From Axinella damicornis (lineage: Eukaryota; Porifera; Demospongiae; Axinellida; Axinellidae), in contig OZ007512.1 in NCBI GenBank assembly GCA_963931865.1, positions 13,322,612 to 13,386,611 of the forward strand: a DNA stretch of 64,000 nt, read 5' to 3'. The translations under genes and the position numbers were made by a program. Below are positions 42,101 to 51,814 of the stretch, one piece after another (positions within the stretch are counted from its first letter, which is position 1; every line of letters starts with the position of its first letter). The notes beneath the pieces are model-generated. The model made no database searches. It was not told the DNA's origin and saw nothing but the letters and a program-made list of their open reading frames with translations.

Positions 42101-45100
42101 AATGTGACCGGCAGTAAAAACCAATTTCAGGACATCATTTGAAAGCTGTTTTGATGTTGAACACAATGGCACAATCCCCAGCTTCATATCTCATTCAGAC
42201 GCATTGATACAACGTCTTTCTTCAGACAATGGATTTACAGAGTAGGAATTATGCCAACTAAGAACTATGCTTGGTGTCTTGGGCTAAGAATGAGATATGA
42301 AGCTGGGATTTGCACCATTGCGATCAGCATGAATGGAACATTCAGATGACGTCAATTTTGCTGTACGTAGGTTGAATTTTGACCCAAAATCATGAAAAAC
42401 CATGGACTATAGCCTTTGGTCGAGTGCGATTTTGTTGTTCATTTCAAGGACATCATAATTATGAAAGCTCTTTTTATGCTGACCACGGCACAATTCCCAG
42501 CTTCATATCTCATTCACATACCCATCCATACCTAGTGCAACGTTCTCTTCCAAGTCGAACGTTCTCTTCCAAGTCTATTCCCAATACCGATTTTGGTTCA
42601 TTGGTCCATTTTTGGCAGAAATGGCAACATAAATCACCCTATAGTACAGGAATTCTGTTCTGCCAATGTAGGTTTAATTCAAAAATTGTCTTGTCAAAAT
42701 GTGCCATAATTATTGGTAGAAAACGGTTTCCAAAAATGTGCCAATTTTGGCACAAAAACATACCTCATGCAGTGACCTAAGTTTCCCATTTGTGTGAACC
42801 GTGCTCTAAGACTGGATAAACTGGAAACCCTAAACGTGATGTTGCTAATGCTGTAGCCTCGTTCCCAGGCACCGTCTCGGGCCCGGGAATGAGGCTGCTG
42901 ATTCTGCTACTCTGCTCAAAGTAGTAATTGCTGATTAATTACGTTGAAGCCTTGTTTGTGGGTTCGTTGTGGGCGCACAGGGTTTCTGTTTTCCAGGCTG
43001 AATGCTGCAGTGTATTCAGTGGGGGGCGCTGAGTGGGAGGGTGAGAGGTATTGAGCGGTGAATGGCGCATGGTGGCTTGGTCCGGTACTCGGCGTGGTGT
43101 CTCTGTTTCCCACAGCTGATGGGATAGGAGGTGGGAAATCTGAGCACATCAGAGAACGTAATGTTTTGTCTGAGATCACAAATAACTCTGACACCAGTTT
43201 GTTCCTCTCTTCCCAGACTATAGAATTGTTATTGCTAATATCAGCTAGGGACATCCCCCTTTGGTCCAGTGTAAATTGAGCATTAAAGATTCTCCGTGTG
43301 TGCATAATTGAAGCCAGTGGTGTTTGTTAGGCAGGACTGGGCTAGTGACAGCCTCGTTCCCAGGCCTCCACGCCCAGCTTTTGTTGCTTGTACTGCAAGT
43401 GACAAAAACTGGGCATGGCTGTGATGAAGAGCTCAACAACAAATATGAGAGACAGTGTGAAGGAGTGACAGCGTGAAGGTGTGAGGGTGTGAAGGAGTGA
43501 CAGCGTGAGGGTGTGAAGGAGTGACAGCGTGAGGGTGTGAAGGAGTGACAGCGTGAGGGTGTGAAGGAGTGACAGCGTGAGGGTGTGAGGGTGTGAAGGA
43601 GTGACATCGTGAGGGTGTGAAGGAGTGACAGCGTGAGGGTGTGAAGGAGTGACAGCGTGAGGGTGTGAAGGAGTGACAGCGTGAGGGTGTGAAGGAGTGA
43701 CATCGTGAGGGTGTGAAGGAGTGACAGCGTGAGGTGAAGGAGTGACAGCGTGAGGGTGTGAAGGAGTGACATCGTGAGGGTGTGAAGGAGTGACATCGTG
43801 AGGGTGTGAAGGAGTGACAGCGTGAGGGTGTGAAGGAGTGACAGCGTGAGGGTGTGAAGGAGTACAGGTATCTACCTAGGCTTGCCACAAAATTCTTTGT
43901 ATCTGAGGCACGTTTCCTGGAGTTTGGCATTTGTGTGGCAGGATGCACATGTGTGGGTGTCCAGAGCCGCGTCATTGTTTACCTGCAAGCCGTGGGCTGC
44001 CTGAACTAACTGTGACCATGTGGGGCCACTTTGGGAGTCCATGCCGTGTTGACATTGCTGAGTTAGTCAAACTTCACTTCTCCCCAAAACATCTGGATGC
44101 ATTCCCCACGTACAAATAACTACTAATTTAAGCACTTACACTTCCTGTCTAGGGCCTGGATGCTGCCCTCTGATTGGCTGAATCTTAGCTGAGTATGGTG
44201 ATTGCATGATGTCATGGTAATGGGATGATGTCATAGACTCCATGATGGCTAGTTACCCTGAAGCTGTATTCCTGCATATCGAGAGCATCCAATATTTGTA
44301 GCCTCTGTCCAAAGTAACCATGGTAACCAATGGATACAAGTAGCAACAACAATTAGCTAGAAGGGTATCAGCAGGAGCCCAAAACAGGTGCTCATAAGCT
44401 CCTGGTATCAGCAACTGTCTGCTCCCCCTCCCCCCATCCACTGGCAAACAGGGGCCCCCCTCCCCCTATCCACTCGCAAACAGGGGCTCCCCCTTCCAGC
44501 AAACAGACAGGTCAGGGAGCAGCACACCTGTGGTTCTGTGATGATAGCACACAATGCCTGTCTGGTAGCATAGTCTGGGTCTTAGTTTAGCTTTGTCCCT
44601 GGTCAGCACCAGTGTCAGCATTGTAGCTAGCCATGGTTGTCATGGCAATGTGTGCGGTGGTGCACTGGTAGGGTGAGTGTCTGCATGTGCTCAACTCAGG
44701 CTCTGTCCTTTTATAAGGCGAACCGCACTTCAACCGAAAAACCATTCAAACCCAGGACAGACCTGAGTTGAGCAGTAGACACTCACTCTACCAGTACACC
44801 CATTCACCATAGTTCACCACAGCATCCTAAGTCTCCTGATGCACCTGGTGTGCACAGACACACACTGTCAGCTGAGATCAAAAGCCATCGTTCAACCATA
44901 TCAGTGATGACACCTGGTGTGTGTGAATACCTCATGCATCCTGAAGGCAATCCTGGCATGACACTTCTTGGGAGATGAATTCCAGAATTGGATCAGGCTG
45001 CTGGAGGTATTCACACATACCAGGTGTCACTCACGATATGGTTGCATGACAGCTTTTGATCTCAACTGACTGAAAAGATGGTGCTGAATTACACGTACCA

Positions 45101-45555
45101 TAATATTGTCATACCTCACACTCAAGCAGTACCAGTAGCAGGTGAGTGTGATTCAAAGGGTCTCATCTCCAGTCAGGTGGGATTTTTAACTCAAGTTATA
45201 ATTTCGCTGTTCACCAATAGCAATGTCTTTCTCCTCCCTCCTCTTCCTCCTCCTCCTCCCCCTCCTCCCCTTCCCCCCCTCCCTTCCTCCTCTTCCTCCT
45301 CTTCCTCCTCCTCCTCCTCCTCCTCCTCCTCCTCCTCCTCCTCCTCCTCCTCCTCCTTCCCCTCCTCCTCCTCCTCCTTCCCCTCCCTTCCTCCTCCTCC
45401 TCCTCCCCCTCCTCCCTTCCCCCTCCTCCTCCTCCTCCCTTCCTCCTCCACACCAGGCACCCTCACCTGGGGATAACACAACCCGCACCTCTCTCCCTAC
45501 CTCCAAGTACACGCAAGTCGTGATTTATGACCATATCACACGAAGAAAAGCATAA
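31981..45555 (+). CDS. CFAP299: Cilia- and flagella-associated protein 299
   Basis: Seven coding exons join in phase to 235 residues: 31981-32091, 32912-32965, 33618-33694, 34171-34342, 34722-34841, 38341-38415 and 45457-45555 (TAA). The protein reads [120 protein letters not shown] and [13 protein letters not shown]. This matches vertebrate CFAP299 (C4orf22, DUF4464) over its whole length; the human protein has about the same size. Its role is in motile cilia or sperm; the molecular mechanism is poorly known. I prefer the ATG at 31981 to an in-frame ATG at 31879, which would add 34 residues not seen in the family. The last two introns are long (3.5 and 7.0 kb); intron 6 contains the assembly gap. 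Confidence 0.95.
32126..32200. repeat. 37-bp-arm palindrome in CFAP299 intron 1
   Basis: Arms 32126-32162 and 32164-32200 (GGCCTACGAGATACAGC... / ...GCTGTATCTCGTAGGCC) are nearly perfect and separated by a base or two. An extra partial arm precedes at 32107-32120. Confidence 0.85.
32482..32751. mobile_element. MITE with ~40-bp imperfect TIRs in CFAP299 intron 1
   Basis: Left end AGGAGAAACTAGCTGTAG...GGACAGGCACCG, right end (reverse) AGGAACCACCTGAAGATACGGACGGGCACCG, here abbreviated. The same element lies in the opposite orientation at 51868-52100. Confidence 0.7.
32998..33370 (+). repeat. (CCCTCC)n tract in CFAP299 intron 2
   Basis: Starts about 30 bases after the donor at 32966. Long proline/serine/leucine frames through it are artefacts. 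Confidence 0.9.
33730..34165 (+). repeat. CT-rich tract filling CFAP299 intron 3
   Basis: TCTCCCC/CTTCCTCC stretch running into the acceptor CTCGCACAG at 34170. Confidence 0.9.
34559..34715 (+). repeat. (CA)n microsatellite before CFAP299 exon 5
   Basis: ACAC run with CT-interruptions that leads into the acceptor ACACCTCACAG at 34721. Confidence 0.9.
34842..36160. other. First part of CFAP299 intron 5
   Basis: No nested gene seen. It contains a T16-G24 run at 36066-36105 and otherwise unremarkable sequence. Confidence 0.5.
36165..36242. mobile_element. TAGCCTCG-family foldback element
   Basis: TAGCCTCATACCCAGGCCTT...CGCTGGGG and its inverse, ending GGTACGAGGGTA. Flanks ACCATTACG and ACCGTTATG look like a diverged 9-base target duplication. 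Confidence 0.75.
36550..36625 (+). repeat. 21-bp repeat, three to four copies
   Basis: Units of (R)CATCAAGAATGTTAATCAGAG in CFAP299 intron 5. Confidence 0.8.
36742..36803. mobile_element. TAGCCTCG-family foldback element
   Basis: TAACCTCATTCCCAGGCTCC facing GGAGCCTGGGAACGAGGCTA around a GC-rich centre. Confidence 0.7.
37034..37106 (+). repeat. 38-bp direct repeat
   Basis: CATTTGCTGCCTATTATAGG followed by CTGGAGGAGGAGAGGA occurs twice in tandem. Confidence 0.85.
37635..37742. mobile_element. TAGCCTCG-family foldback element, best-preserved copy
   Basis: Nearly perfect 108-bp hairpin: TAGCCTCGTTCCCAGTCCCC, GCCCAGCGTTTCGTCGCTTG, CAGTACGATAAAG and their inverse. It is flanked directly by ATCAGACAA on both sides, a perfect 9-base target duplication. 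Confidence 0.85.
38419..38625 (+). repeat. (GGGA)n purine tract after CFAP299 exon 6
   Basis: Starts four bases after the donor AAAG|GTGAGA (38416). It is complementary in kind to the CT tract that ends the same intron (45230-45450). Confidence 0.9.
38885..39120 (+). repeat. 28-bp minisatellite in CFAP299 intron 6
   Basis: About nine copies of GTAACAGCCCTGATCTCTAT + GGTGACCA, the first ones slightly shortened. Confidence 0.9.
39940..40240 (+). repeat. Degenerate ~120-bp repeats with ATCTGATTGG
   Basis: ATCTGATTGGTYRGTTGC with a following GTGTGGAKC block recurs near 39977, 40082 and 40214. It is intronic, of unknown meaning. Confidence 0.6.
40451..40650. other. Assembly gap of 200 N
   Basis: Exactly 200 N in CFAP299 intron 6; the true length is unknown. 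The following GGGGGG suggests a G run or simple repeat that broke the assembly. Confidence 0.99.
41586..41778. repeat. ~193-bp near-perfect palindrome
   Basis: Arms of about 95 bases (GCCCAGTGTATTAGCTCG... and ...CGAGCTAATACACTGGGC) meet at about 41682 with almost no loop (CACTGATGAGGGCCACT on the right arm mirrors the left). Intronic in CFAP299. Confidence 0.9.
41821..41901. repeat. ~31-bp-arm inverted repeat
   Basis: GCCTTCTACATCTCCAGTTT TTGATC and its imperfect inverse enclose about 20 bases; ends resemble CCCAGGCCTTC of the TAGCCTCG family. Confidence 0.7.
41930..42540. mobile_element. Two ATATGAAGCTGGG-type inverted-repeat elements
   Basis: Two tandem copies (about 41938-42195 and 42275-42520) with ends GAATGAGATATGAAGCTGGG and CCCAGCTTCATATCTCATTC. 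Confidence 0.8.
42856..42895. mobile_element. TAGCCTCG-family foldback, minimal copy
   Basis: TAGCCTCGTTCCCAGGC facing GCCCGGGAATGAGGCT. Confidence 0.65.
43445..43868 (+). repeat. 24-bp minisatellite, about 17 copies
   Basis: Units GTGACAGCGTGAGGGTGTGA AGGA, some with CATCG in place of CAGCG. The unit length is a multiple of three, which explains the long frames seen on the minus strand; they have no other coding support. It lies in CFAP299 intron 6. Confidence 0.92.
44651..44801. mobile_element. Foldback element with ~50-bp TIRs
   Basis: Left TGCGGTGGTGCACTGGTAGG...CTCAACTCAGG, right CCTGAGTTGAGCAGTAGACA...CTACCAGTACACC. The end sequence GTGCGGTGGTGCACTGGTAG also occurs alone at 3344-3363. 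The left end loosely recalls a tRNA A-box. Confidence 0.65.
45230..45450 (+). repeat. (CCT)n tract before the last CFAP299 exon
   Basis: About 220 bases of CCTCCT/CTTCC that end at the acceptor CACACCAG (45456). Confidence 0.92.
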
Positions 45556-46990
45556 GAAACACTACAAGCATCCCTGCCCTGCTTCTTGCTCCTTCTTCCC
45601 TCCATCCCTCCATTGATTCCATTGTCCCTCCCTCCCTCCCTCCCTCCCTCTATAAATATTGCCATTTTAACCACAATGTTATTGTAATGTAATGCTCAAA
45701 CTCGTTAGTTAATCAGCATTTCAAAGTTCTGCTCCATAATTATAACTGAACAGTACAACCCTTTAGCCTCGTTCCCAGGCTCCCCCCAGCCTGGGAACGA
45801 GGCTAAGAAGTCTTCACATAGGAATTGGAACTTACGTAATGCATGTCCAATCTGGCAGTTCAGTCTTGATCCTTGAGTCACATGACTTGCACATGACTTG
45901 CTCTACTGTATGTATCTGAAGAATTTTACATGAACAAAATTCAGCTCTGTAGATGGTTAAACTAGTGAGTCATTTAGCGTACCACCTCTGAGCAAGTCCT
46001 GTGAGCCTAGCAACGCAGTGGATGGGTCATTATCCTCCTCAGAATGGGAACACACCAGCAAGTAAACAATCTGGTGTCCTCAGAAACAACTTCTAATTCA
46101 AAGACAGCTACTTCGCTAATCAGGAGGTACAAGTGTAGACAACTTTGTTGCCTCGTAATTACCCCGTGCGCATGCGCAGCAGGGGGTAGAGTGATCGGTT
46201 TGTGTCTGTCCGTCTGTCCGCAGTCCAAGCGCTGTTTGAGCAGTGAAGGCCTTATTGAAGGCTTATTTCAGGATAGAAGTGTCAGAATTCAGAAAATACT
46301 AGCGTCTACATAACTCACAGACCAGAGATCTACTCGAGAGGCTGAGAAAAGCTGCGTGAAAGTCGTGCTTCTAATTTATACAATTTGACCACACCCAATT
46401 TCTAACATTACTGCCACAACTTACGGTATCTCATTCTGCATGCTGACATCGCTGTATTATCCATGAGCTAGCTCATCGTGCATGCAGCGGCTGTATGAAT
46501 AGGCCTATAGCTGTCAAGTCAAAGTTGCGCACGGGGTACGTGCTCTGCTGAGCACCTCTAGTTAATTATAAGTTATCAGGAACTACTTGACTCAGTATAC
46601 AGGTTGTTTATTTATTGTTTGTATTGGCTTCTGCAAGAGCAAATGAGTAGACCACGCCCCCACGGACTACTTCTGCTAAGCACATAGCCCTGTGCTGTTG
46701 CAGTCAAACTCAGCATTGAACAACACAGTCTATATTATCTCACGCTTACGGTATTACAGTTTGCACAAAGGTAGTGCAAAATAACCTGGTGTACGTGTAT
46801 ATCTTTGCTTACCTCCTACCTCTGTGGATTCTGTATATCTCTGTGATATTCTAGGATACTAGTATCTGTCTAATGTAAGCCGCCATGATATTCTAGTATA
46901 CTAGAATTGGTTCAGTGTATCACAGTGATATTCTAGTATACTAGTATCTGTCCTATGTAGGTTCTGTATCTCTGCTGGGTGGGGGGCAAG
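45556..46990. other. CFAP299 3' flank without recognised gene
   Basis: Contains a minimal TAGCCTCG-family hairpin at 45763-45806, a short (CCCT)n run near 45625-45650 and repeats of GATATTCTAGNATACTAG around 46848-46945. No coding region supported. Confidence 0.5.
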
Positions 46991-47004
46991 GTCAGGCCTA
47001 TGAC

Positions 47005-47112
47005 TAGCCTCGGTCCCAGGCTCTCTCCTCAAAAAACAGCGGGAGAGCCTGGGAACGAGGCTAGCCTATAACTAGCCTCGTTCCCAGGCTCTCATTCTCA
47101 GAACAGGGCTAG
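47005..47112. mobile_element. Two adjacent TAGCCTCG-family foldbacks
   Basis: 47005-47064 is a complete hairpin (TAGCCTCGGTCCCAGGCTCT ... AGAGCCTGGGAACGAGGCTA); 47069 onward is a second, degraded one. Confidence 0.7.
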
Positions 47113-47612
47113 CCTATAACATGCCAGTGCCAGTGTGTTAATACTTGTTTACTGTCCAAACCCGGTAACCATGCAATAAATTAGATTTTAAAATAGTCAC
47201 ATTGTAAATTACATTATAAACAGGTTGTAAACATCAATTAGCAAAACAAACAAAAGATGGACCTGATTGTCTAATGTTACTAATGTTACCAGGCAACTGT
47301 CATCTGTTTACAATCCCAAATTGCACCAATCCAACTGGGTAGGATCAGCTTACCCCCAGCCACCATAATTGAGTTGCTGCTAATGATCTCCAGTGACAAT
47401 GTCTGCCATGCTGGTATTCTGCTGCTAAATGCACGCACGTACGTAATGGTATTTCCTATAAATGGAACACGCAATAATTTCCCCTAATGCACTCCCCGTA
47501 TTGCCTGTTGTCGAGGCGTGACTGAATGGGCGGTGCTGATTGGTTTCTTCCGGCTTTATGTATATAGCACAGATGGTTGTTTAGCTAATTACAATAATGT
47601 TTGTTCATCAGG

Positions 47613-47771
47613 TGGACAGATGGTGGACACACGGTAAGGGGGGGTCCAATGAAGAATCTCGATGCCCTTTCTTGTACTGTCCGTCCAAAGGCTGGATGTC
47701 AGAGCGACAGCAAGGCAAACGATCAATACCATTCGTGTTCACAACGCTGGGGAAGGATCGACGCGAAACAG
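47613..47771 (+). other. Possible orphan exon
   Basis: Between GTTCATCAG and GAAACAG|GTATTA an open frame reads VDRWWTHGKGG... to ...TTLGKDRRE. Splice-like ends and a non-repetitive sequence make an exon possible, but I recognise no family and found no partner exons. Confidence 0.2.
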
Positions 47772-47894
47772 GTATTATAATACCCTCCGTGTGTCTACCA
47801 TCTGCTATGTAGCTGGCGTCATTGCATGTGACCAGATCTCCTGGCCTGGCCCCCGCTGTATTTACACACTGCAGGTGATCAAATACTGGCAGTG

Positions 47895-48086
47895 GGAATG
47901 GCCTGGGAACGAGGCTAGGGAACGAGGCTAGGAATAGCCTGGGAATGAGGCTAGGGAACGAGGCTAGGAATGGGCCTGGGAACGAGGCTAGGGAACGAGG
48001 CTAGGAATGGCCTGGGAACGAGGCTAGGGAACGAGGCTAGGAATGGCCTGGGAACGAGGCTAGGAATAGCCTGGGAATGAGGCTAA
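47895..48086 (+). repeat. Tandem array of TAGCCTCG-element right ends
   Basis: Six or so units of GGCCTGGGAACGAGGCTAGG plus GAACGAGGCTAGGAAT. It is a head-to-tail array of one terminus, unlike the hairpin copies elsewhere. Confidence 0.85.
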
Positions 48087-48759
48087 GTGATTTGCATTAC
48101 CAGGAGTGCAATGCGGTTGACACTTGTACATTATGATAATGATTTCTACCTGCTGCGGCATCTGTTTATTAATCTTCAAACCATAACAACTTATCAATAC
48201 CAATTACCTGCCATCTTAAACTCGGTAATTGGATCACATCGGTAATGAATCCGCAAGTTATTCACCACAAGAATGTTAATTTAGTCTTCACACTTTAAGG
48301 AGTTCCTAAGTACACTTGAATTAATACCTAATGTTACTGAGAAACTCGTTCTTAAGTTGATTTTGGGCCCACGCTCGCCCACGCCAATAGGGAACTGAAA
48401 ATGGACTAGAAAATTCTTATTAGATCTAGTTAGCTAATCGGCTAATGAGGTAGCCTCGTTCCCAGCCTCACCCACTATCCTCATTCCGCTGACGCCCACT
48501 ACCTTTTGTCGTTTGCAACGTGTGACCTGATTTACGAAAAGAACCACTTCATACGATTTCCATAATAGGGCACTGTTTCAGCGCAATTGGTTTGCATGGA
48601 CTTGTCGAATTAGTTTCATCGTCTTGCTAGAAACTCCAAGACAACAGCTACAATCCTTCGACCTTGTGCTGTTCCATTATGAACTGCAACAATTTTTTGT
48701 CTGTTGCCATAGCAACCCATTTGCATTGTTAGCCTCATTCCCAGAAGGCCTAGGCTAGA
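48087..48759. other. Stretch without recognised gene
   Basis: Holds half-copies of the TAGCCTCG family at about 48452-48470 and 48729-48745 and an X-box-like GTTGCCATAGCAAC at 48708-48721. Nothing else is supported. Confidence 0.4.
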
Positions 48760-49892
48760 CATGTACTATGCTATGCTAGGTATCTTGGGCTAGGAATGAG
48801 ATATGAAGCTGGGATTTGCACCATTGTGATCAGCATGAATAGAGCATTCCAATGATGCCAATTTTGCTGTAGGTTGAATTTTGACCCAAAATCATGAAAA
48901 ACCATGGACCTTTGGTCGAGTGCGATTTTTGGCAAAAATGTGACCGACAGTAAAAACCAATTTTAGGACCTCATTTGAAAGCTGTTTTCATGCTGATCAC
49001 AATGGCACAATCCCCAGCTTCATATCTCATTCTCATCCCAAGATATAATTGTGTCTTTTGTTTGACACTGGATACACGGTGAAGGAATTAGGCCAAAAGT
49101 TTGGGCTATGTACTATGCTAGGTATCTTCGGCTAGGAATGAGATATGAAGCTGGGATTTGCACCATTGTGATCAGCATGAATGGAGCATTCCAATGATGC
49201 CAATTTTGCTGTAGGTTGAATTTTGACCCAAAATCATGAAAAACCATGGATTATATATAGCCTTTGGTCGAGTGCGATTTTTGGCAAAAATGTGACCGAC
49301 AGTAAAAACCAATTTTAGGACCTCATTTGAAAGCTGTTTTCATGCTGATCACAATGGCACAATCCCCAGCTTCATATCTCATTCTCATCCCAAGATATAA
49401 TGATTGTGTCTTTTGTTTGACACTGGATACACGGTGAAGGAATTAGGCCAAAAGTTTGGGCTATGTACTATACAAGGTACCTTGGGCTAGGAATGAGATA
49501 TGAAGCTGGGATTTGCACCATTGTGATCAGCATGAATAGAGCATTCCAATGATGCCAATTTTGCTGTAGGTTGAATTTTGACCCAAAATCATGAAAAACC
49601 ATGGACCTTTGGTCGAGTGCGATTTTTGGCAAAAATGTGACCGACAGTAAAAACCAATTTTAGGACCTCATTTGAAAGCTGTTTTCATGCTGATCACAAT
49701 GGCACAATCCCCAGCTTCATATCTCATTCTCATCCCAAGATATAATGATTGTGTCTTTTGTTTGACACTGGATACACGGTGAAGGAATTAGGCCAAAAGT
49801 TTGGGCTATGTACTATGCTAGGTATCTTCGGCTAGGAATGAGATATGAAGCTGGGATTCGCACCATTGTGATCAGCATGAATGGAACATTCC
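48760..49892 (+). repeat. ~345-bp tandem satellite made from an inverted-repeat element
   Basis: Three full units and part of a fourth; equivalent points at 48781, 49123, 49478 and 49823. Each unit contains GAATGAGATATGAAGCTGGG near one end and its inverse near the other, joined by CACTGGATACACGGTGAAGG AATTAGGCC. Confidence 0.9.
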
Positions 49893-50310
49893 AAATGACC
49901 CTTTACAATGAACAATCTAATGCAAGAGATGTGATTCCTGGAATTTTCAGCTAATCCATGAATAGATTGTGGATGAGAGGACATTCCGAATAATGGACAC
50001 CCATTACAAGGGACTGAGAAAGTCTGTCACGTATGGCATCTTAATATATGAGCTACTATATATAGCCTTCTTAGAAACGCAACGAAATTGTCCATTACGT
50101 CATTTTCTAGTAAGGACCATTTCACAACTATGTGGCTAATCTAGCAGACAGTATCAATTAGCCGGCAACTCAATTATGGCCGCTGGTGTAATCCGATCCC
50201 GGAGGCGGCTGGAAGAAGCTTCATTGTCCGTAGCCGGCTGGTGTACAGCCGTTGCAAAGTTCTTTGTCCGTGTAGCCAGCCACTCTGACGCACAAGAGCA
50301 GAGTTAGAGC

Positions 50311-50397
50311 TAGCCTCGTTCCCAGGCCCCGCCCAGCTTTCGTCGCTTACAGTACAGAATTTTTGTTCGCGTGTAGGAGAGCCTGGGAACAAGGCTA
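50311..50397. mobile_element. TAGCCTCG-family foldback element
   Basis: TAGCCTCGTTCCCAGGCCCC with GCCCAGCTTTCGTCGC inside; right end GAGAGCCTGGGAACAAGGCTA. Confidence 0.7.
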
Positions 50398-50512
50398 TGC
50401 CCGAGTTACATGCTATAAAGAAATAAATTATACATGTGGATGGAGTTGACATCGCTTACACTGAGGTTTCAATTCCTGCACAAAGTGGTTTAACAATCTA
50501 TGCCCATATAGG

Positions 50513-51294
50513 GTAGCCTCGTTCCCAGATCCCATGCAGCCTGGGAACGAGGTTGTATATAGGGTGATGATGCATTATTGTTCTACCCTCTACTTGACCA
50601 TTTCTGCACCTAAAGGCAGTAAAGGCAGGGGGTATCACCAGGGTAACCCCCAACAAGTTCTGAAAACACAACAGCTTATTTGGAGAACTCGGATTGTCTT
50701 GTCAGATGTTGAGGGTGTCTGCAAACGTTATTATGACGAGTCCCGACTGCTACTGTGTTAAATATGAGCATACTTCCTTCCTCTCCTTATGTCCGTTGCC
50801 GCTAATAAGCGCATACTCATAATAAGCTTTCTTGCTGCTGCATGCGATAAGCACATGCACCTATTAACCAGTCTCTACGGTAGCAAGTAATTACCTTCCT
50901 TGTTTGTGTGTTTAACTTGAGGGATAGCACCGAACTTGGGGGCAGGGTTTCTTCAAGGAGGATCGGAATGTCCAGATTAATACTATGGCAGTTGGGACTC
51001 GTCTAATTATGTTTGCAGACACCCTCAACACCTGATGAGACAACCCTAGCTCTCCAAATAAGCAGTTAATATTTGTGTGTGTTTTCAGGACTTGTTAGGG
51101 AGTCAAGGTTGTAACATGGCAGTCGGGACTCATCATAATAAGCTGTTAATAATATTAAGAGGGTGTTGTCACTTGTTGGGGGGTACCCTGGTGATGTCCC
51201 CTGTCTGCAGGTATAGTCAACTGCAGGGTAAAACTTCATCACCCTATATGCAGCCTCGTTCCCAGGCCACATGGGACATATGGGAACGAGGCTA
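50513..51294. mobile_element. ~780-bp composite foldback element
   Basis: 50555-50760 and 50993-51245 are imperfect inverses (TAGGGTGATGA, GGTATCACCAGGGTAACCCC, GAGGGTGTCTGCAAAC). Both outer ends carry TAGCCTCGTTCCCAG hairpins (50514-50553 and 51251-51293). Confidence 0.65.
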
Positions 51295-51529
51295 CCCTAT
51301 ATAATTACATACACAAGAAAGCAAAAAGTTTTCTCCGAAGAACTAAAATAAGATTTAGTGATGGCCTATCATCATGTGATCGGGCATATCCGACCTCTTG
51401 AAAAAGCAAAGAAACGAGGGGTTACACATCCTCAATCCCTTCCGATTGTTCTCGACCGTTAAACCACTTCGCACAGGAATTGAAACCTCGTTGTAAACAT
51501 TTAAACAATGTGAATTCCATAATATTATA

Positions 51530-51740
51530 CTTTGTGAGTGGTTAAAGCATTTGACTGCTAATCGTAAGGTTCCTGGTTCAAATACCACCATGCCAGTCGA
51601 CTCAGCTCTACTCTCATGTGATAGGATATTGGAAAGCAACCACTCAGAGGAGAATGAACAGGGAATACCAAGAGGGCTCTCTCATTCTAACCTTCAAAAT
51701 GCAACTATTTCTCCATGTGGGAAACCCACTGTGTAGAGTG
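51530..51740 (+). mobile_element. tRNA-Ser-derived SINE, plus-strand copy
   Basis: GAGTGGTTAAAGCATTTGACTGCTAATCG then GGTTCCTGGTTCAAATACC (B-box) and CTCAGCTCTACTCTC. The first run is quoted in pieces of the tRNA-Ser(GCT) pattern; the acceptor stem is not paired. Confidence 0.7.
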
Positions 51741-51814
51741 ACTAACAGGACGACCAAATATAGCAACTGACTGCTAATACTAGCCAGTATGCTGGGACTG
51801 ATGGCTGGCTTTAT

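Noticed and set aside
43245..43975. 180-residue repeat proteins on the minus strand (SFTPSRCH and LLHTLTLS repeats)
   Set aside because: The frame stays open only because the minisatellite unit is 24 bases. It lies in a CFAP299 intron and has no other coding feature.
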